DNA from: Siphonodentalium dalli
Taxonomy: Eukaryota; Mollusca; Scaphopoda; Gadilida; Siphonodentaliidae
Direction of reading: 5' to 3'
DNA: 64,000 nucleotides
NCBI GenBank assembly: GCA_032622095.1
Contig: CP136069.1
Location: 106,856,278 to 106,920,277 of the forward strand
Shown: in pieces, positions 45,156 to 59,961 of the stretch
Layout: every line of letters begins with the position of its first letter
Position numbering within the stretch: the stretch's first letter is position 1
Program-made: the position numbers and the translations under genes
The notes under the pieces: model-generated
Told to the model about the DNA's origin: nothing
The model's database searches: none
Seen by the model: the letters and a program-made list of their open reading frames with translations, nothing else

Positions 45156-48100
45156 CTATAGGTATCCCCACCAAACACATATATAGGTATCCCCACCACA
45201 TACATATATAGGTATCCCCACCACATACATATATAGGTATCACCACCACATACATATATAGGTATACCACCACACACATATATAGGTATCCCCACCACAC
45301 ACATCTATAGGTATCCCCACCACACACATCTATAGGTATCCCCACTACATACATATATATGTATCCCCACCACATACATATATAGGTATCCCCGCCACAT
45401 ACATATATAGGTATCCCCACCACATACATATATAGGTATCCCCACCACACACATATATAGGTATCCCCATCACACACATATATAGGTATCCCCACCACAC
45501 ACATATATATAGGTATCCCCGCCACACACATATATAGGTATCCCCACCACATACATATTTAGGTCTCCCCACCACATACATCTATAGGTATCCCCACCAC
45601 ACACATCTATAGGTATCCCCACCACACACATATATTGGTATCACCACCACATACATATATAGGTATCCCCGCCACACACATATATAGGTATCCCCGCCAC
45701 ATACATATATAGGTATCCCCACCACACACATCTATAGGTATTCCCACCATATACATATATAGGTATCACCACCACACACATATATAGGTATCCCCACCAC
45801 ACACATATATAGGTATCCCTGCCACATACATATATAGGTATCACCACCACACACATATATAGGTCTCCCAACCACATACATCTATAGGTATCCCCACCAC
45901 ACACATCTATATGTATCCCCACCACACACAGATCTATAGGTATCCCCGCCACACACATATATAGGTATTCCCAAATACACATCTATAGTTATCCCCGCCA
46001 CACACATATATAGGTATCCCCACCACATACATCTATAGGTATCCCCACCACACACATATATAGGTATCAACACCACACACATATATAGGTATCACCACCA
46101 CATACATCTATATGTATCCCCACCACATACATATATAGGTATCTCCGCCACATACATATATAGGTATCCCCACCACATACATATATAGGTATCCCCACCA
46201 CACACATATATAGGTATCCCCACCACACACATATATAGGTATCCCCACCACACACATATATATAGGTATCCCCGCCACACACATATATAGGTATCCCCAC
46301 CACATACATATATAGGTCTCCCCACCACATACATCTATAGGTATCCCCACCACACACATCTATAGGTATCCCCACCACACACATATATAGGTATCGCCAC
46401 CACACACATATATAGGTATCCCCACCACACACATCTATAGGTATCCCCACCACACACATATATAGGTATCCCCACCACACACATATATAGGTATCCCCAC
46501 CACACACATCTATAGGTATCCCCACCAAACACATATATAGGTATCCCCACCACATACATATATAGGTATCCCCACCACATTCATATATAGGTATCCCCAC
46601 CAAACACATATATAGGTATCCCCACCACATACATATATAGGTATCCCCACCACATTCATATATAGGTATCACCTCCACATACATATATAGGTATCCTAAC
46701 CACACACATCTATAGGTATCCTACCACACACATATATAGGTATCCCCACCACACACATCTATAGGTATCCCCACCACACACATCTATAGGTATCCCCACT
46801 ACATACGTATATATGTATCCCCACCACATACATATATAGGTATCCCCGCCACATACATATATAGGTATCCCCATCACATACATATATAGGTATCCCCACC
46901 ACACACATATATAGGTATCCCCACCACACACATATATAGGTATCCCCACCACACACATATATATAGGTATCCCCGCCACTCACATATATAGGTCTCCCCA
47001 CCACATACATATATAGGTCTCCCCACCACATACATATATAGGTATCCGCACCACACACATCTATAGGTATCCCCACCACACACATATATTGGTATCACCA
47101 CCACATATATATATAGGTATCCCCGCCACACACATATATATGTATCCCCGCCACACACATCTATATGTATCCCCACCACACACATCTATAGGTATCCCCA
47201 CCATATACATATATAGGTATCACCACCACACACATATAGGTATCACCACCACACACATATATAGGTCTCCCCACCACATACATCTATAGGTATCCCCACC
47301 ACACACATCTATATGTATCCCCACCACACACAGATCTATAGGTATCCCCACCACACACATATATAGGTATTCCCACAATACACATCTATAGTTATCCCCG
47401 CCACACACATATATAGGTATCCCCACCACATACATATATAGGTATCCCCACCACACACATATATAGGTATCCCCACCACATACATATATAGGTATCCCCA
47501 CCACGCACATATAGGTATCCCCGCCACATACATATAGGTATCCCCACCACACACATATAGGTATACCCTCCACACACATATATATGTATCACCACCACAT
47601 ACATATATAGGTATCCCCAACACATACATATATAGGTATCCCCACCATATACTTATATAGGTATCCCCACCACATACATATATAGGTATCCCCACCACAT
47701 ACATCTATAGGTATCCCCACCACAAACATATATAGGTATCCCCACCACATACATATATAGGTATCCCCACCACATACATATATAGCTATCCCCACCACAT
47801 ACATCTATAGGTATCACCGCCACATACATCTATAGGTATCCCCACCACATACGTATATAGGTATCCCCGCCACACACATATATAGGTATCCCCACCACAC
47901 ACATATATAGGTATCACCACCACACACATATATAGGTATCCCCGCCACAAACATATGTAGGTATCCCCACCACATACATATATAGGTATCACCACCGCAC
48001 ACATATATAGGTATCCCCACCATATACATATATAGGTATCCCCATCACATACATTTATACGTATCCCCACCACACACATATACAGGTATCCCCACCACAT

Positions 48101-48225
48101 ACATATATAGGTATCCCCACCACATACATATATAGGTATCCCCACCTCATACATCTATAAGTGTCCCCGCCAGACACATATATAGGTATCCTCACCACAC
48201 ACATGTATAGGTATCCCCACCACAC
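45156..48225 (+). repeat. About 3,325-bp higher-order repeat, copy 2
   Basis: Second copy of 41,830-44,940. Inside it three monomers present in copy 1 at about 43,046-43,120 are missing at about 46,370. A different three-monomer group is doubled at 46,520-46,669, so the overall shift stays at 3,325. The rest is nearly identical. Confidence 0.8.
46520..46669 (+). repeat. 75-bp (3-monomer) tandem duplication
   Basis: The monomer trio with heads CCACCAAACAC, CCACCACATAC and CCACCACATTC occurs twice in a row. In copy 1 (about 43,271-43,345) and in later paralogues (about 52,835 and 54,455) it occurs once. It is a clear example of gain in whole-monomer steps. Confidence 0.85.
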
Positions 48226-49603
48226 ACATATATAGGTATCGCCACCACACACATGTATAGGTATCCCCACCACACACATCTATAGGTATCCCCACCACAC
48301 ACATCTATATGTATCACCACCACATACATATATAGGTATCCCCACCACACACATATATAGGTATCCCCACGACATACATATATAGGTATCCCCACGACAT
48401 ACATATATAGGTATCCTCATCACACACATATATAGGTATCCTCATCACACACATATATAGGTATCCTCACCACACACATATATAGGTATCCCCGTCACAT
48501 ACATCTATAGGTATCACCACCACATACATCTATAAATATCACCACCACATACATCTATAGGTATCCCCACCACATACATCTATAGGTATCCCCGCCACAC
48601 ACATCTATAGGTATCCTCACCACACACATATATAGGTATCCCCACCACATACATCTATAAGTATCCCCACCACACACATATATAGGTATCCCCACCACAC
48701 ACATATATAGGTATCCCCACCACATACATCTATAGGTATCCCCACCACACACATATATGTATACCCGCCACACACATCTATAGGTATCACCACCACATAC
48801 ATCTATAGGTATCACCACCACAACATATATAGGTATCCCCACCACATACATATATAGGTATCCCCACCACATACATCTATAGGTATCCCCGCCACACACA
48901 TCTATAGGTATACTCACCGCACACATAGATAGGTATCCCCACCACATACATCTATAGGTATCCCCACCACATACATCTATAGGTATCCCCGCCACACACA
49001 TCTATAGGTATACTCACCGCACACATAGATAGGTATCCCCACCACATACATCTATAGGTATCACCACCACACACATCTATAGGTATTACCACCACATACA
49101 TCTATAGGTATCACCACCACATGCATCTATAGGTATACATACCACATACATATATAGGTATCCCCACCACATACATATATAGGTATCCCCGCCACACACA
49201 TCTGTATGTACCCTCACCACACACATATATAGGTTTCCCCACCACATACATATATAGGTATCCCCACCACACACATATATAGGTATCACCGCCACAAACG
49301 TCTATATGTATCCCTACCACATACATCTATAGGTAACCCCACCACATACATATATAGGTATCCCCACCACATACATCTATAGGTATCCCCACCACACACA
49401 TATATAGGTATCAACACCACACACATATATAGGTATCACCACCACATACATCTATATGTATCCCCACCACATACATATATAGGTATCTCCGCCACATACA
49501 TATATAGGTATCCCCACCACATACATATATAGGTATCCCCACCACACACATATATAGGTATCCCCACCACACACATATATAGGTATCCCCACCACACACA
49601 TAT
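46612..49603 (+). repeat. 2,992-bp higher-order repeat, copy 1
   Basis: Follows 49,604 onwards at a shift of 2,992 bp. The shift becomes 2,892 beyond about 49,060 because this copy carries an extra 100 bp. Landmarks include CATGTATAGG (about 48,203 and 48,253), the two CCACGACATAC units, CCTCATCACAC, ATAAATATCACC and the CCACAACATATATAGG 24-mer. Confidence 0.8.
48861..49060 (+). repeat. 100-bp (4-monomer) tandem duplication
   Basis: The four-monomer group containing TACTCACCGCACACATAGAT is present twice, at 48,861-48,960 and 48,961-49,060. The paralogue at about 51,905 has it once and reads TCCTCACCGC. Both copies here share the private A in TACTCACC, so the substitution came first and the duplication after it. 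Confidence 0.87.
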
Positions 49604-52249
49604 ATAGGTATCCCCACCACATACATATATAGGTATCCCCACCACATTCATATATAGGTATCACCTCCACATACATATATAGGTATCCTAACCACACACA
49701 TCTATAGGTATCCTACCACACACATATATAGGTATCCCCACCACACACATCTATAGGTATCCCCACCACACACATCTATAGGTATCCCCACTACATACAT
49801 ATATATGTATCCCCACCACATACATATATAGGTATCCCCGCCACATACATATATAGGTATCCCCACCACATACATATATAGGTATCCCCACCACACACAT
49901 ATATAGGTATCCCCACCACACACATATATAGGTATCCCCACCACACACATATATATAGGTATCCCCGCCACTCACATATATAGGTCTCCCCACCACATAC
50001 ATATATAGGTCTCCCCACCACATACATATATAGGTATCCGCACCACACACATCTATAGGTATCCCCACCACACACATATATTGGTATCACCACCACATAT
50101 ATATATAGGTATCCCCGCCACACACATATATATGTATCCCCGCCACACACATCTATACGTATCCCCACCACACACATCTATAGGTATCCCCACCATATAC
50201 ATATATAGGTATCACCACCACACACATATAGGTATCACCACCACACACATATATAGGTCTCCCCACCACATACATCTATAGGTATCCCCACCACACACAT
50301 CTATATGTATCCCCACCACACACAGATATATAGGTATCCCCACCACACACATATATAGGTATTCCCACAATACACATCTATAGTTATCCCCGCCACACAC
50401 ATATATAGGTATCCCCACCACATACATATATAGGTATCCCCACCACACACATATATAGGTATCCCCACCACATACATATATAGGTATCCCCACCACGCAC
50501 ATATAGGTATCCCCGCCACATACATATAGGTATCCCCACCACACACATATAGGTATACCCTCCACACACATATATATGTATCACCACCACATACATATAT
50601 AGGTATCCCCAACACATACATATATAGGTATCCCCACCATATACTTATATAGGTATCCCCACCACATACATATATAGGTATCCCCACCACATACATCTAT
50701 AGGTATCCCCACCACAAACATATATAGGTATCCCCACCACATACATATATAGGTATCCCCAGTACATACATATATAGCTATCCCCACCACATACATCTAT
50801 AGGTATCACCGCCACATACATCTATAGGTATCCCCACCACATACGTATATAGGTATCCCCGCCACACACATATATAGGTATCCCCACCACACACATATAT
50901 AGGTATCACCACCACACACATATATAGGTATCCCCGCCACATACATATGTAGGTATCCCCACCACATACATATATAGGTATCACCACCGCACACATATAT
51001 AGGTATCCCCACCATATACATATATAGGTATCCCCATCACATACATTTATACGTATCCCCACCACACACATATACAGGTATCCCCACCACATACATATAT
51101 AGGTATCCCCACCACATACATATATAGGTATCCCCACCTCATACATCTATAAGTGTCCCCGCCAGACACATATATAGGTATCCTCACCACACACATGTAT
51201 AGGTATCCCCACCACACACATATATAGGTATCGCCACCACACACATGTATAGGTATCCCCACCACACACATCTATAGGTATCCCCACCACACACATCTAT
51301 ATGTATCACCACCACATACATATATAGGTATCCCCACCACACACATATATAGGTATCCCCACGACATACATATATAGGTATCCCCACGACATACATATAT
51401 AGGTATCCTCATCACACACATATATAGGTATCCTCATCACACACATATATAGGTATCCTCACCACACACATATATAGGTATCCCCGTCACATACATCTAT
51501 AGGTATCACCACCACATACATCTATAAATATCACCACCACATACATATATAGGTATCCCCACCACATACATCTATAGGTATCCCCGCCACACACATCTAT
51601 AGGTATCCTCACCACACACATATATAGGTATCCCCACCACATACATCTATAAGTATCCCCACCACACACATATATAGGTATCCCCACCACACACATATAT
51701 AGGTATCCCCACCACATACATCTATAGGTATCCCCACCACACACATATATGTATACCCGCCACACACATCTATAGGTATCACCACCACATACATCTATAG
51801 GTATCACCACCACAACATATATAGGTATCCCCACCACATACATATATAGGTATCCCCACCACATACATCTATAGGTATCCCCGCCACACACATCTATAGG
51901 TATCCTCACCGCACACATAGATAGGTATCCCCACCACATACATCTATAGGTATCACCACCACACACATCTATAGGTATTACCACCACATACATCTATAGG
52001 TATCACCACCACATGCATCTATAGGTATACATACCACATACATATATAGGTATCCCCACCACATACATATATAGGTATCCCCGCCACACACATCTGTAGG
52101 TACCTTCACCACACACATATATAGGTTTCCCCACCACATACATATATAGGTATCCCCACCACACACATATATAGGTATCACCGCCACAAACGTCTATATG
52201 TATCCCTACCACATACATCTATAGGTAACCCCACCACATACATATATAG
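49604..52249 (+). repeat. 2,992/2,892-bp higher-order repeat, copy 2
   Basis: Second copy of the 46,612-49,603 block without the 100 bp duplication. A KpnI-like GGTACC appears near 52,090, where the paralogue has TGTACC at about 49,207. This copy also serves as the closest relative of 56,178-57,870 (shift 6,476-6,478). Confidence 0.78.
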
Positions 52250-53876
52250 GTATCCCCACCACATACATCTATAGGTATCCCCACCACACACATATATAGG
52301 TATCAACACCACACACATATATAGGTCTCACCACCACATACATCTATATGTATCCCCACCACATACATATATAGGTATCTCCGCCACATACATATATAGG
52401 TATCCCCACCACATACATATATAGGTATCCCCACCACACACATATATAGGTATCCCCACCACACACATATATAGGTATCCCCACCACACACATATATATA
52501 GGTATCCCCGCCACACACATATATAGGTATCCCCACCACATACATATATAGGTCTCCCCACCACATACATCTATAGGTATCCCCACCACACACATCTATA
52601 GGTATCCTCACCACATACATATATAGGTATCCCCGCCACACACATATATAGGTATCCTCACCACACACATCTATAGGTATCCCCACCTCACACATATATA
52701 GGTATCGCCACCACACACATATATAGGTTTCCCCACCACACACATCTATAGGTATCCCCACCACACACATATACAGGTATCCCCACCACACACATATATA
52801 GGTATCCCCACCACACACATCTATAGGTATCCCCACCAAACACATATATAGGTATCCCCACCACATACATATATAGGTATCCCCACCACATTCATATATA
52901 GGTATCACCTCCACATACATATATAGGTATCCCCACCACACACATCTATAGGTATCCCCACCACACACATATATAGGTATCCCCACCACACACATATATA
53001 GGTATCCCCACCACACACATCTATAGGTATCCCCACCAAACACATATATAGGTATCCCCACCACATACATATATAGGTATCCCCACCACATACATATATA
53101 GGTATCACCACCACATACATATATAGGTATACCACCACACACATATATAGGTATCCCCACCACACACATCTATAGGTATCCCCACCACACACATCTATAG
53201 GTATCCCCACTACATACATATATATGTATCCCCACCACATACATATATAGGTATCCCCGCCACATACATATATAGGTATCCCCACCACATACATATATAG
53301 GTATCCCCACCACACACATATATAGGTATCCCCATCACACACATATATAGGTATCCCACCACACATATATATAGGTATCCCCGCCACACACATATATAGG
53401 TATCCCCACCACATACATATTTAGGTCTCCCCACCACATACATCTATAGGTATCCCCACCACACACATCTATAGGTATCCCCACCACACACATATATTGG
53501 TATCACCACCACATACATATATAGGTATCCCCGCCACACACATATATAGGTATCCCCGCCACATACATACATAGGTATCCCCACCACACACATCTATAGG
53601 TATTCCCACCATATACATATATAGGTATCACCACCACACACATATATAGGTATCCCCACCACACACATATATAGGTATCCCAGCCACATACATATATAGG
53701 TATCACCACCACACACATATATAGGTCTCCCAACCACATACATCTATAGGTATCCCCACCACACACATCTATATGTATCCCCACCACACACAGATCTATA
53801 GGTATCCCCACCACACACATATATAGGTATTCCCACAATACACATCTATAGTTATCCCCGCCACACACATATATAG
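52250..53876 (+). repeat. 1,627-bp higher-order repeat, copy 1 of 3
   Basis: Follows 53,877-55,506 at shift 1,627, rising to 1,630 past about 53,360. There one monomer of this copy is 24 bp (CCCACCACACATATATATAGG) where the next copy has the 27 bp form. It contains the longest stop-free stretch seen in the window (52,303-53,169, minus strand). That stretch is a consequence of the monomer, not a gene. Confidence 0.78.
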
Positions 53877-55506
53877 GTATCCCCACCACATACATCTATA
53901 GGTATCCCCACCACACACATATATAGGTATCAACACCACACACATATATAGGTATCACCACCACATACATCTATATGTATCCCCACCACATACATATATA
54001 GTTATCTCCGCCACATACATATATAGGTATCCCCACCACATACATATATAGGTATCCCCACCACACACATATATAGGTATCCCCACCACACACATATATA
54101 GGTATCCCCACCACACACATATATATAGGTATCCCCGCCACACACATATATAGGTATCCCCACCACATACATATATAGGTCTCCCCACCACATACATCTA
54201 TAGGTATCCCCACCACACACATCTATAGGTATCCTCACCACATACATATATAGGTATCCCCGCCACACACATATATAGGTATCCTCACCACACACATCTA
54301 TAGGTATCCCCACCACACACATATATAGGTATCGCCACCACACACATATATAGGTATCCCCACCACACACATCTATAGGTATCCCCACCACACACTTATA
54401 TAGGTATCCCCACCACACACATATATAGGTATCCCCACCACACACATCTATAGGTATCCCCACCAAACACATATATAGGTATCCCCACCACATACATATA
54501 TAGGTATCCCCACCACATTCATATATAGGTATCACCTCCACATACATATATAGGTATCCTAACCACACACATCTATAGGTATCCCCACCACACACATATA
54601 TAGGTATCCCCACCACACACATATATAGGTATCCCCACCACACACATCTATAGGTATCCCCACCAAACACATATATAGGTATCCCCACCACATACATATA
54701 TAGGTATCCCCACCACATACATATATAGGTATCACCACCACATACATATATAGGTATACCACCACACACATATATAGGTATCCCCACCACACACATCTAT
54801 AGGTATCCCCACCACACACATCTATAGGTATCCCCACTACATACATATATATGTATCCCCACCACATACATATATAGGTATCCCCGCCACATACATATAT
54901 AGGTATCCCCACCACATACATATATAGGTATCCCCACCACACACATATATAGGTATCCCCATCACACACATATATAGGTATCCCCACCACACACATATAT
55001 ATAGGTATCCCCGCCACACACATATATAGGTATCCCCACCACATACATATTTAGGTCTCCCCACCACATACATCTATAGGTATCCCCACCACACACATCT
55101 ATAGGTATCCCCACCACACACATATATTGGTATCACCACCACATACATATATAGGTATCCCCGCCACACACATATATAGGTATCCCCGCCACATACATAC
55201 ATAGGTATCCCCACCACACACATCTATAGGTATTCCCACCATATACATATATAGGTATCACCACCACACACATATATAGGTATCCCCACCACACACATAT
55301 ATAGGTATCCCAGCCACATACATATATAGGTATCACCACCACACACATATATAGGTCTCCCAACCACATACATCTATAGGTATCCCCACCACACACATCT
55401 ATATGTATCCCCACCACACACAGATCTATAGGTATCCCCACCACACACATATATAGGTATTCCCACAATACACATCTATAGTTATCCCCGCCACACACAT
55501 ATATAG
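53877..55506 (+). repeat. 1,630-bp higher-order repeat, copy 2 of 3
   Basis: Middle copy. Rare variants such as CATACATACATAGG (about 55,192, also about 53,562), CCCAGCCACATAC and CAGATCTATAGG (about 55,420) align with copy 1. It differs by CCGCATAC near 55,516 and by single substitutions. Confidence 0.78.
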
Positions 55507-56185
55507 GTATCCCCACCGCATACATCTATAGGTATCCCCACCACACACATATATAGGTATCAACACCACACACATATATAGGTATCACCACCACATACAT
55601 CTATATGTATCCCCACCACATACATATATAGGTATCTCCGCCACATACATATATAGGTATCCCCACCACATACATATATAGGTATCCCCACCACACACAT
55701 ATATAGGTATACCCACCACACACATATATAGGTATCCCCACCACACACATATATATAGGTATCCCCGCCACACACATATATAGGTATCCCCACCACATAC
55801 ATATATAGGTCTCCCCACCACATACATCTATAGGTATCCCCACCACACACATCTATAGGTATCCTCACCACATACATATATAGGTATCCCCGCCACACAC
55901 ATATATAGGTATCCTCACCACACACATCTATAGGTATCCCCACCACACACATATATAGGTATCGCCACCACACACATATATAGGTATCCCCACCACACAC
56001 ATCTATAGGTATCCCCACCACACACTTATATAGGTATCCCCACCACACACATCTATAGGTATCCCCACCAAACACATATATAGGTATCCCCACCACATAC
56101 ATATATAGGTATCCCCACCAAATTCATATATAGGTATCACCTCCACATACATATATAGGTATCCTAACCACACACATCTATAGGT
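55507..56185 (+). repeat. 1,630-bp higher-order repeat, partial copy 3
   Basis: Follows copy 2 at shift 1,630, then 1,605 after loss of one 25 bp monomer near 56,040. It ends at about 56,185, where the sequence switches to the 49.7 kb type. It also forms the outer end of the left palindrome arm seen in this window. Confidence 0.75.
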
Positions 56186-57870
56186 ATCCCACCACACACA
56201 TATATAGGTATCCCCACCACACACATATATAGGTATCCCCACCACACACATCTATAGGTATCCCCACTACATACATATATATGTATCCCCACCACATACA
56301 TATATAGGTATCCCCGCCACATACATATATAAGTATCCCCATCACATACATATATAGGTATCCCCACCACACACATATATAGGTATCCCCACCACACACA
56401 TATATAGGTATCCCCACCACACACATATATATAGGTATCCCCGCCACTCACATATATAGGTCTCCCCACCACATACATATATAGGTCTCCCCCACCACAT
56501 ACATATATAGGTATCCGCACCACACACATCTATAGGTATCCCCACCACACACATATATTGGTATCACCACCACATATATATATAGGTATCCCCCGCCACA
56601 CACATATATATGTATCCCCGCCACACACATCTATAGGTATCCCCACCACACACATCTATAGGTATCCCCACCATATACATATATAGGTATCACCACCACA
56701 CACATATAGGTATCACCACCACACACATATATATGTCTCCCCACCACATACATCTATAGGTATCCCCACCACACACATCTATATGTATCCCCACCACACA
56801 AAGATCTATAGGTATCCCCACCACACACATATATAGGTATTCCCACAATACACATCTATAGTTATCCCCGCCACACACATATATAGGTATCCCCACCACA
56901 TACATATATAGGTATCCCCACCACACACATATATAGGTATCCCCACCACATACATATATAGGTATCCCCACCACGCACATATAGGTATCCCCGCCACATA
57001 CATATAGGTATCCCCACCACACACATATAGGTATACCCTCCACACACATATATAGGTATCACCACCACATACATATATAGGTATCCCCAACACATACATA
57101 TATAGGTATCCCCACCATATACTTATATAGGTATCCCCACCACATACATATATAGGTATCCCCACCACATACATCTATAGGTATCCCCACCACAAACATA
57201 TATAGGTATCCCCACCACATACATATATAGGTATCCCCACCACATACATATATAGCTATCCCCACCACATACATCTATAGGTATCACCGCCACATACATC
57301 TATAGGTATCCCCACCACATACGTATATAGGTATCCCCGCCACACACATATATAGGTATCCCCACCACACACATATATAGGTATCACCACCACACACATA
57401 TATAGGTATCCCCGCCACATACATATGTAGGTATCCCCACCACATACATATATAGGTATCACCACCGCACACATATATAGGTATCCCCACCATATACATA
57501 TATAGGTATCCCCATCACATACATTTATACGTATCCCCACCAAACACATATACAGGTATCCCCACCACATACATATATAGGTATCCCCACCACATACATA
57601 TATAGGTATCCCCACCTCATACATCTATAAGTGTCCCCGCCAGACACATATATAGGTATCCTCACCACACACATCTATAGGTATCCCCACCACACACATA
57701 TATAGGTATCGCCACCACACACATGTATAGGTATCCCCACCACACACATCTATAGGTATCCCCACCACACACATCTATATGTATCACCACCACATACATA
57801 TATAGGTATCCCCACCACACACATATATAGGTATCCCCACGACATACATATATAGGTATCCCCACCACAC
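56178..57870 (+). repeat. Copy of 49,702-51,400 (shift 6,476-6,478)
   Basis: Aligned at shift 6,476 at the left and 6,478 from about 56,600. The change of two is accounted for by single-C insertions at about 56,489 and 56,590. It carries the same ordered landmarks: CCTAACCACAC, CACTCACATATATAGG, GGTATCCGCACC, CAATACACATCTATAG, CCACGCACATATAGG and TTATACGTATCC. Confidence 0.8.
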
Positions 57871-58032
57871 ACATATAGGTATCCTCATCACACACATATA
57901 TAGGTATCCTCACCACACACATATATAGGTATCCCCGTCACATACATCTATAGGTATCACCACCACATACATCTATAAATATCACCACCACATACATCTA
58001 TAGGTATCCCCACCACATACATCTATAGGTAT

Positions 58033-58485
58033 CCCCCGCCACACACATCTATAGGTATCCTCACCACACACATATATAGGTATCCCCACCACATACATCT
58101 ATAAGTATCCCCACCACACACATATATAGGTATCCCCACCACACACATATATAGGTATCCCCACCACACACATATATATAGGTATCCCCGCCACACACAT
58201 ATATAGGTATCCCCACCACATACATATATAGGTCTCCCCACCACATACATCTATAGGTATCCCCACCACACACATCTATAGGTATCCTCACCACATACAT
58301 ATATAGGTATCCCCCGCCACATACATCTATAGGTATCCCCACCACACACATATATGTATACCCGCCACACACATCTATAGGTATCACCACCACATACATC
58401 TATAGGTATCACCACCCACAACATATATAGGTATCCCCACCACATACATATATAGGTATCCCCACCACATACATCTATAGGTATC
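58033..58485 (+). repeat. 451-bp mosaic insertion in the left palindrome arm
   Basis: A block that recurs at 58,484-58,735 (shift 451) appears first here, but interrupted. Between about 58,150 and 58,310 it contains a 52.5-kb-type piece (27-mer ATATATATAGG, CCCCGCC, then GGTCTCCCCACC). The piece is flanked by two CCCCCGCC runs, at about 58,033 and 58,311. The right palindrome arm and the 51.6 kb paralogue both lack the insertion. It may be a true conversion event or an assembly error. Confidence 0.7.
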
Positions 58486-59961
58486 CCCGCCACACACATC
58501 TATAGGTATCCTCACCACACACATATATAGGTATCCCCACCACATACATCTATAAGTATCCCCACCACACACATATATAGGTATCCCCACCACACACATA
58601 TATAGGTATCCCCACCACATACATCTATAGGTATCCCCACCACACACATATATGTATACCCGCCACACACATCTATAGGTATCACCACCACATACATCTA
58701 TAGGTATCACCACCACAACATATATAGGTATCCCCACCACATACATATATAGGTATCCCCCACCACATACATCTATAGGTATCCCCGCCACACACATCTA
58801 TAGGTATCCTCACCGCACACATAGATAGGTATCCCCACCACATACATCTATAGGTATCACCACCACACACATCTATAGGTATTACCACCACATACATCTA
58901 TAGGTATCACCACCAAATACATCTATAGGTATACATACCACATACATATATAGGTATCCCCACCACATACATATATAGGTATCCCCGCCACACACATCTG
59001 TAGGTACCCTCCACCACACACATATATAGGTTTCCCCACCACATACATATATAGGTATCCCCACCACACACATATATAGGTATCACCACCACAAACGTCT
59101 ATATGTATCCCTACCACATACATCTATAGGTAACCCCACCACATACATATATAGGTATCCCCACCACATACATCTATAGGTATCCCCACCACACACATAT
59201 ATAGGTATCAACACCACACACATATATAGGTATCACCACCACATACATCTATTTGTATCCCCACCACATACATATATAGGTATCTCCGCCACATACATAT
59301 ATAGGTATCCCCACCACATACATATATAGGTATCCCCACCACACACATATATAGGTATCCCCACCACACACATATATAGGTATCCCCACCACACACATAT
59401 ATATAGGTATCCCCGCCACACACATATATAGGTATCCCCCACCACATACATATATAGGTCTCCCCACCACATACATCTATAGGTATCCCCACCACACACA
59501 TCTATAGGTATCCTCACCACATACATATATAGGTATCCCCGCCACACACATATATAGGTATCCTCACCACACACATCTATAGGTATCCCCACCACACACA
59601 TATATAGGTATCGACACCACACACATATATTGGTTTCCCCACCACACACATCTATAGGTATCCCCCACCACACACATATATAGGTATCCCCACCACACAC
59701 ATATATAGGTATCCCCACCACACACATCTATAGGTATCCCCACCAAACACATATATAGGTATCCCCACCACATACATATATAGGTATCCCCACCACATTC
59801 ATATATAGGTATCACCTCCACATACATATATAGGTATCCTAACCACACACATCTATAGGTATCCCACCACACACATATATAGGTATCCCCACCACACACA
59901 TCTATAGGTATCCCCCACCACACACATCTATAGGTATCCCCACTACATACATATATAGGTA

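Larger units (their letters stand above)
55522..59961 (+). repeat. Left arm of a large inverted repeat
   Basis: Reading leftwards from 59,961, the order of variant monomers mirrors the right arm: CCACTAC, a lengthened C-run CCACCACAC, CCCACCACAC with one C fewer, CCTAACC, CACCTCC, CCACATTC, CCACCAAAC. Paired coordinates sum to about 120,004 near the centre, 119,952 at 58.5-58.7 kb, 119,500 at 56.8-57.9 kb and 119,522 at the outer end. The steps are explained by the 451 bp insertion and single-monomer gains and losses. Confidence 0.87.

Noticed and set aside
49207-52095. Possible tRNA, snRNA or promoter islands in irregular monomers such as TGTACCCTCACC
   Set aside because: These are single-base variants within intact 25 bp spacing. 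No stem-loop pattern or unique sequence accompanies them.
52303-53169. 288-codon open frame on the minus strand, the longest of many
   Set aside because: It is a 25-residue cycle produced by reading the 25 bp monomer in successive frames. All three minus frames stay open nearby and there is no start context or domain. Single-base indels shift it without consequence.
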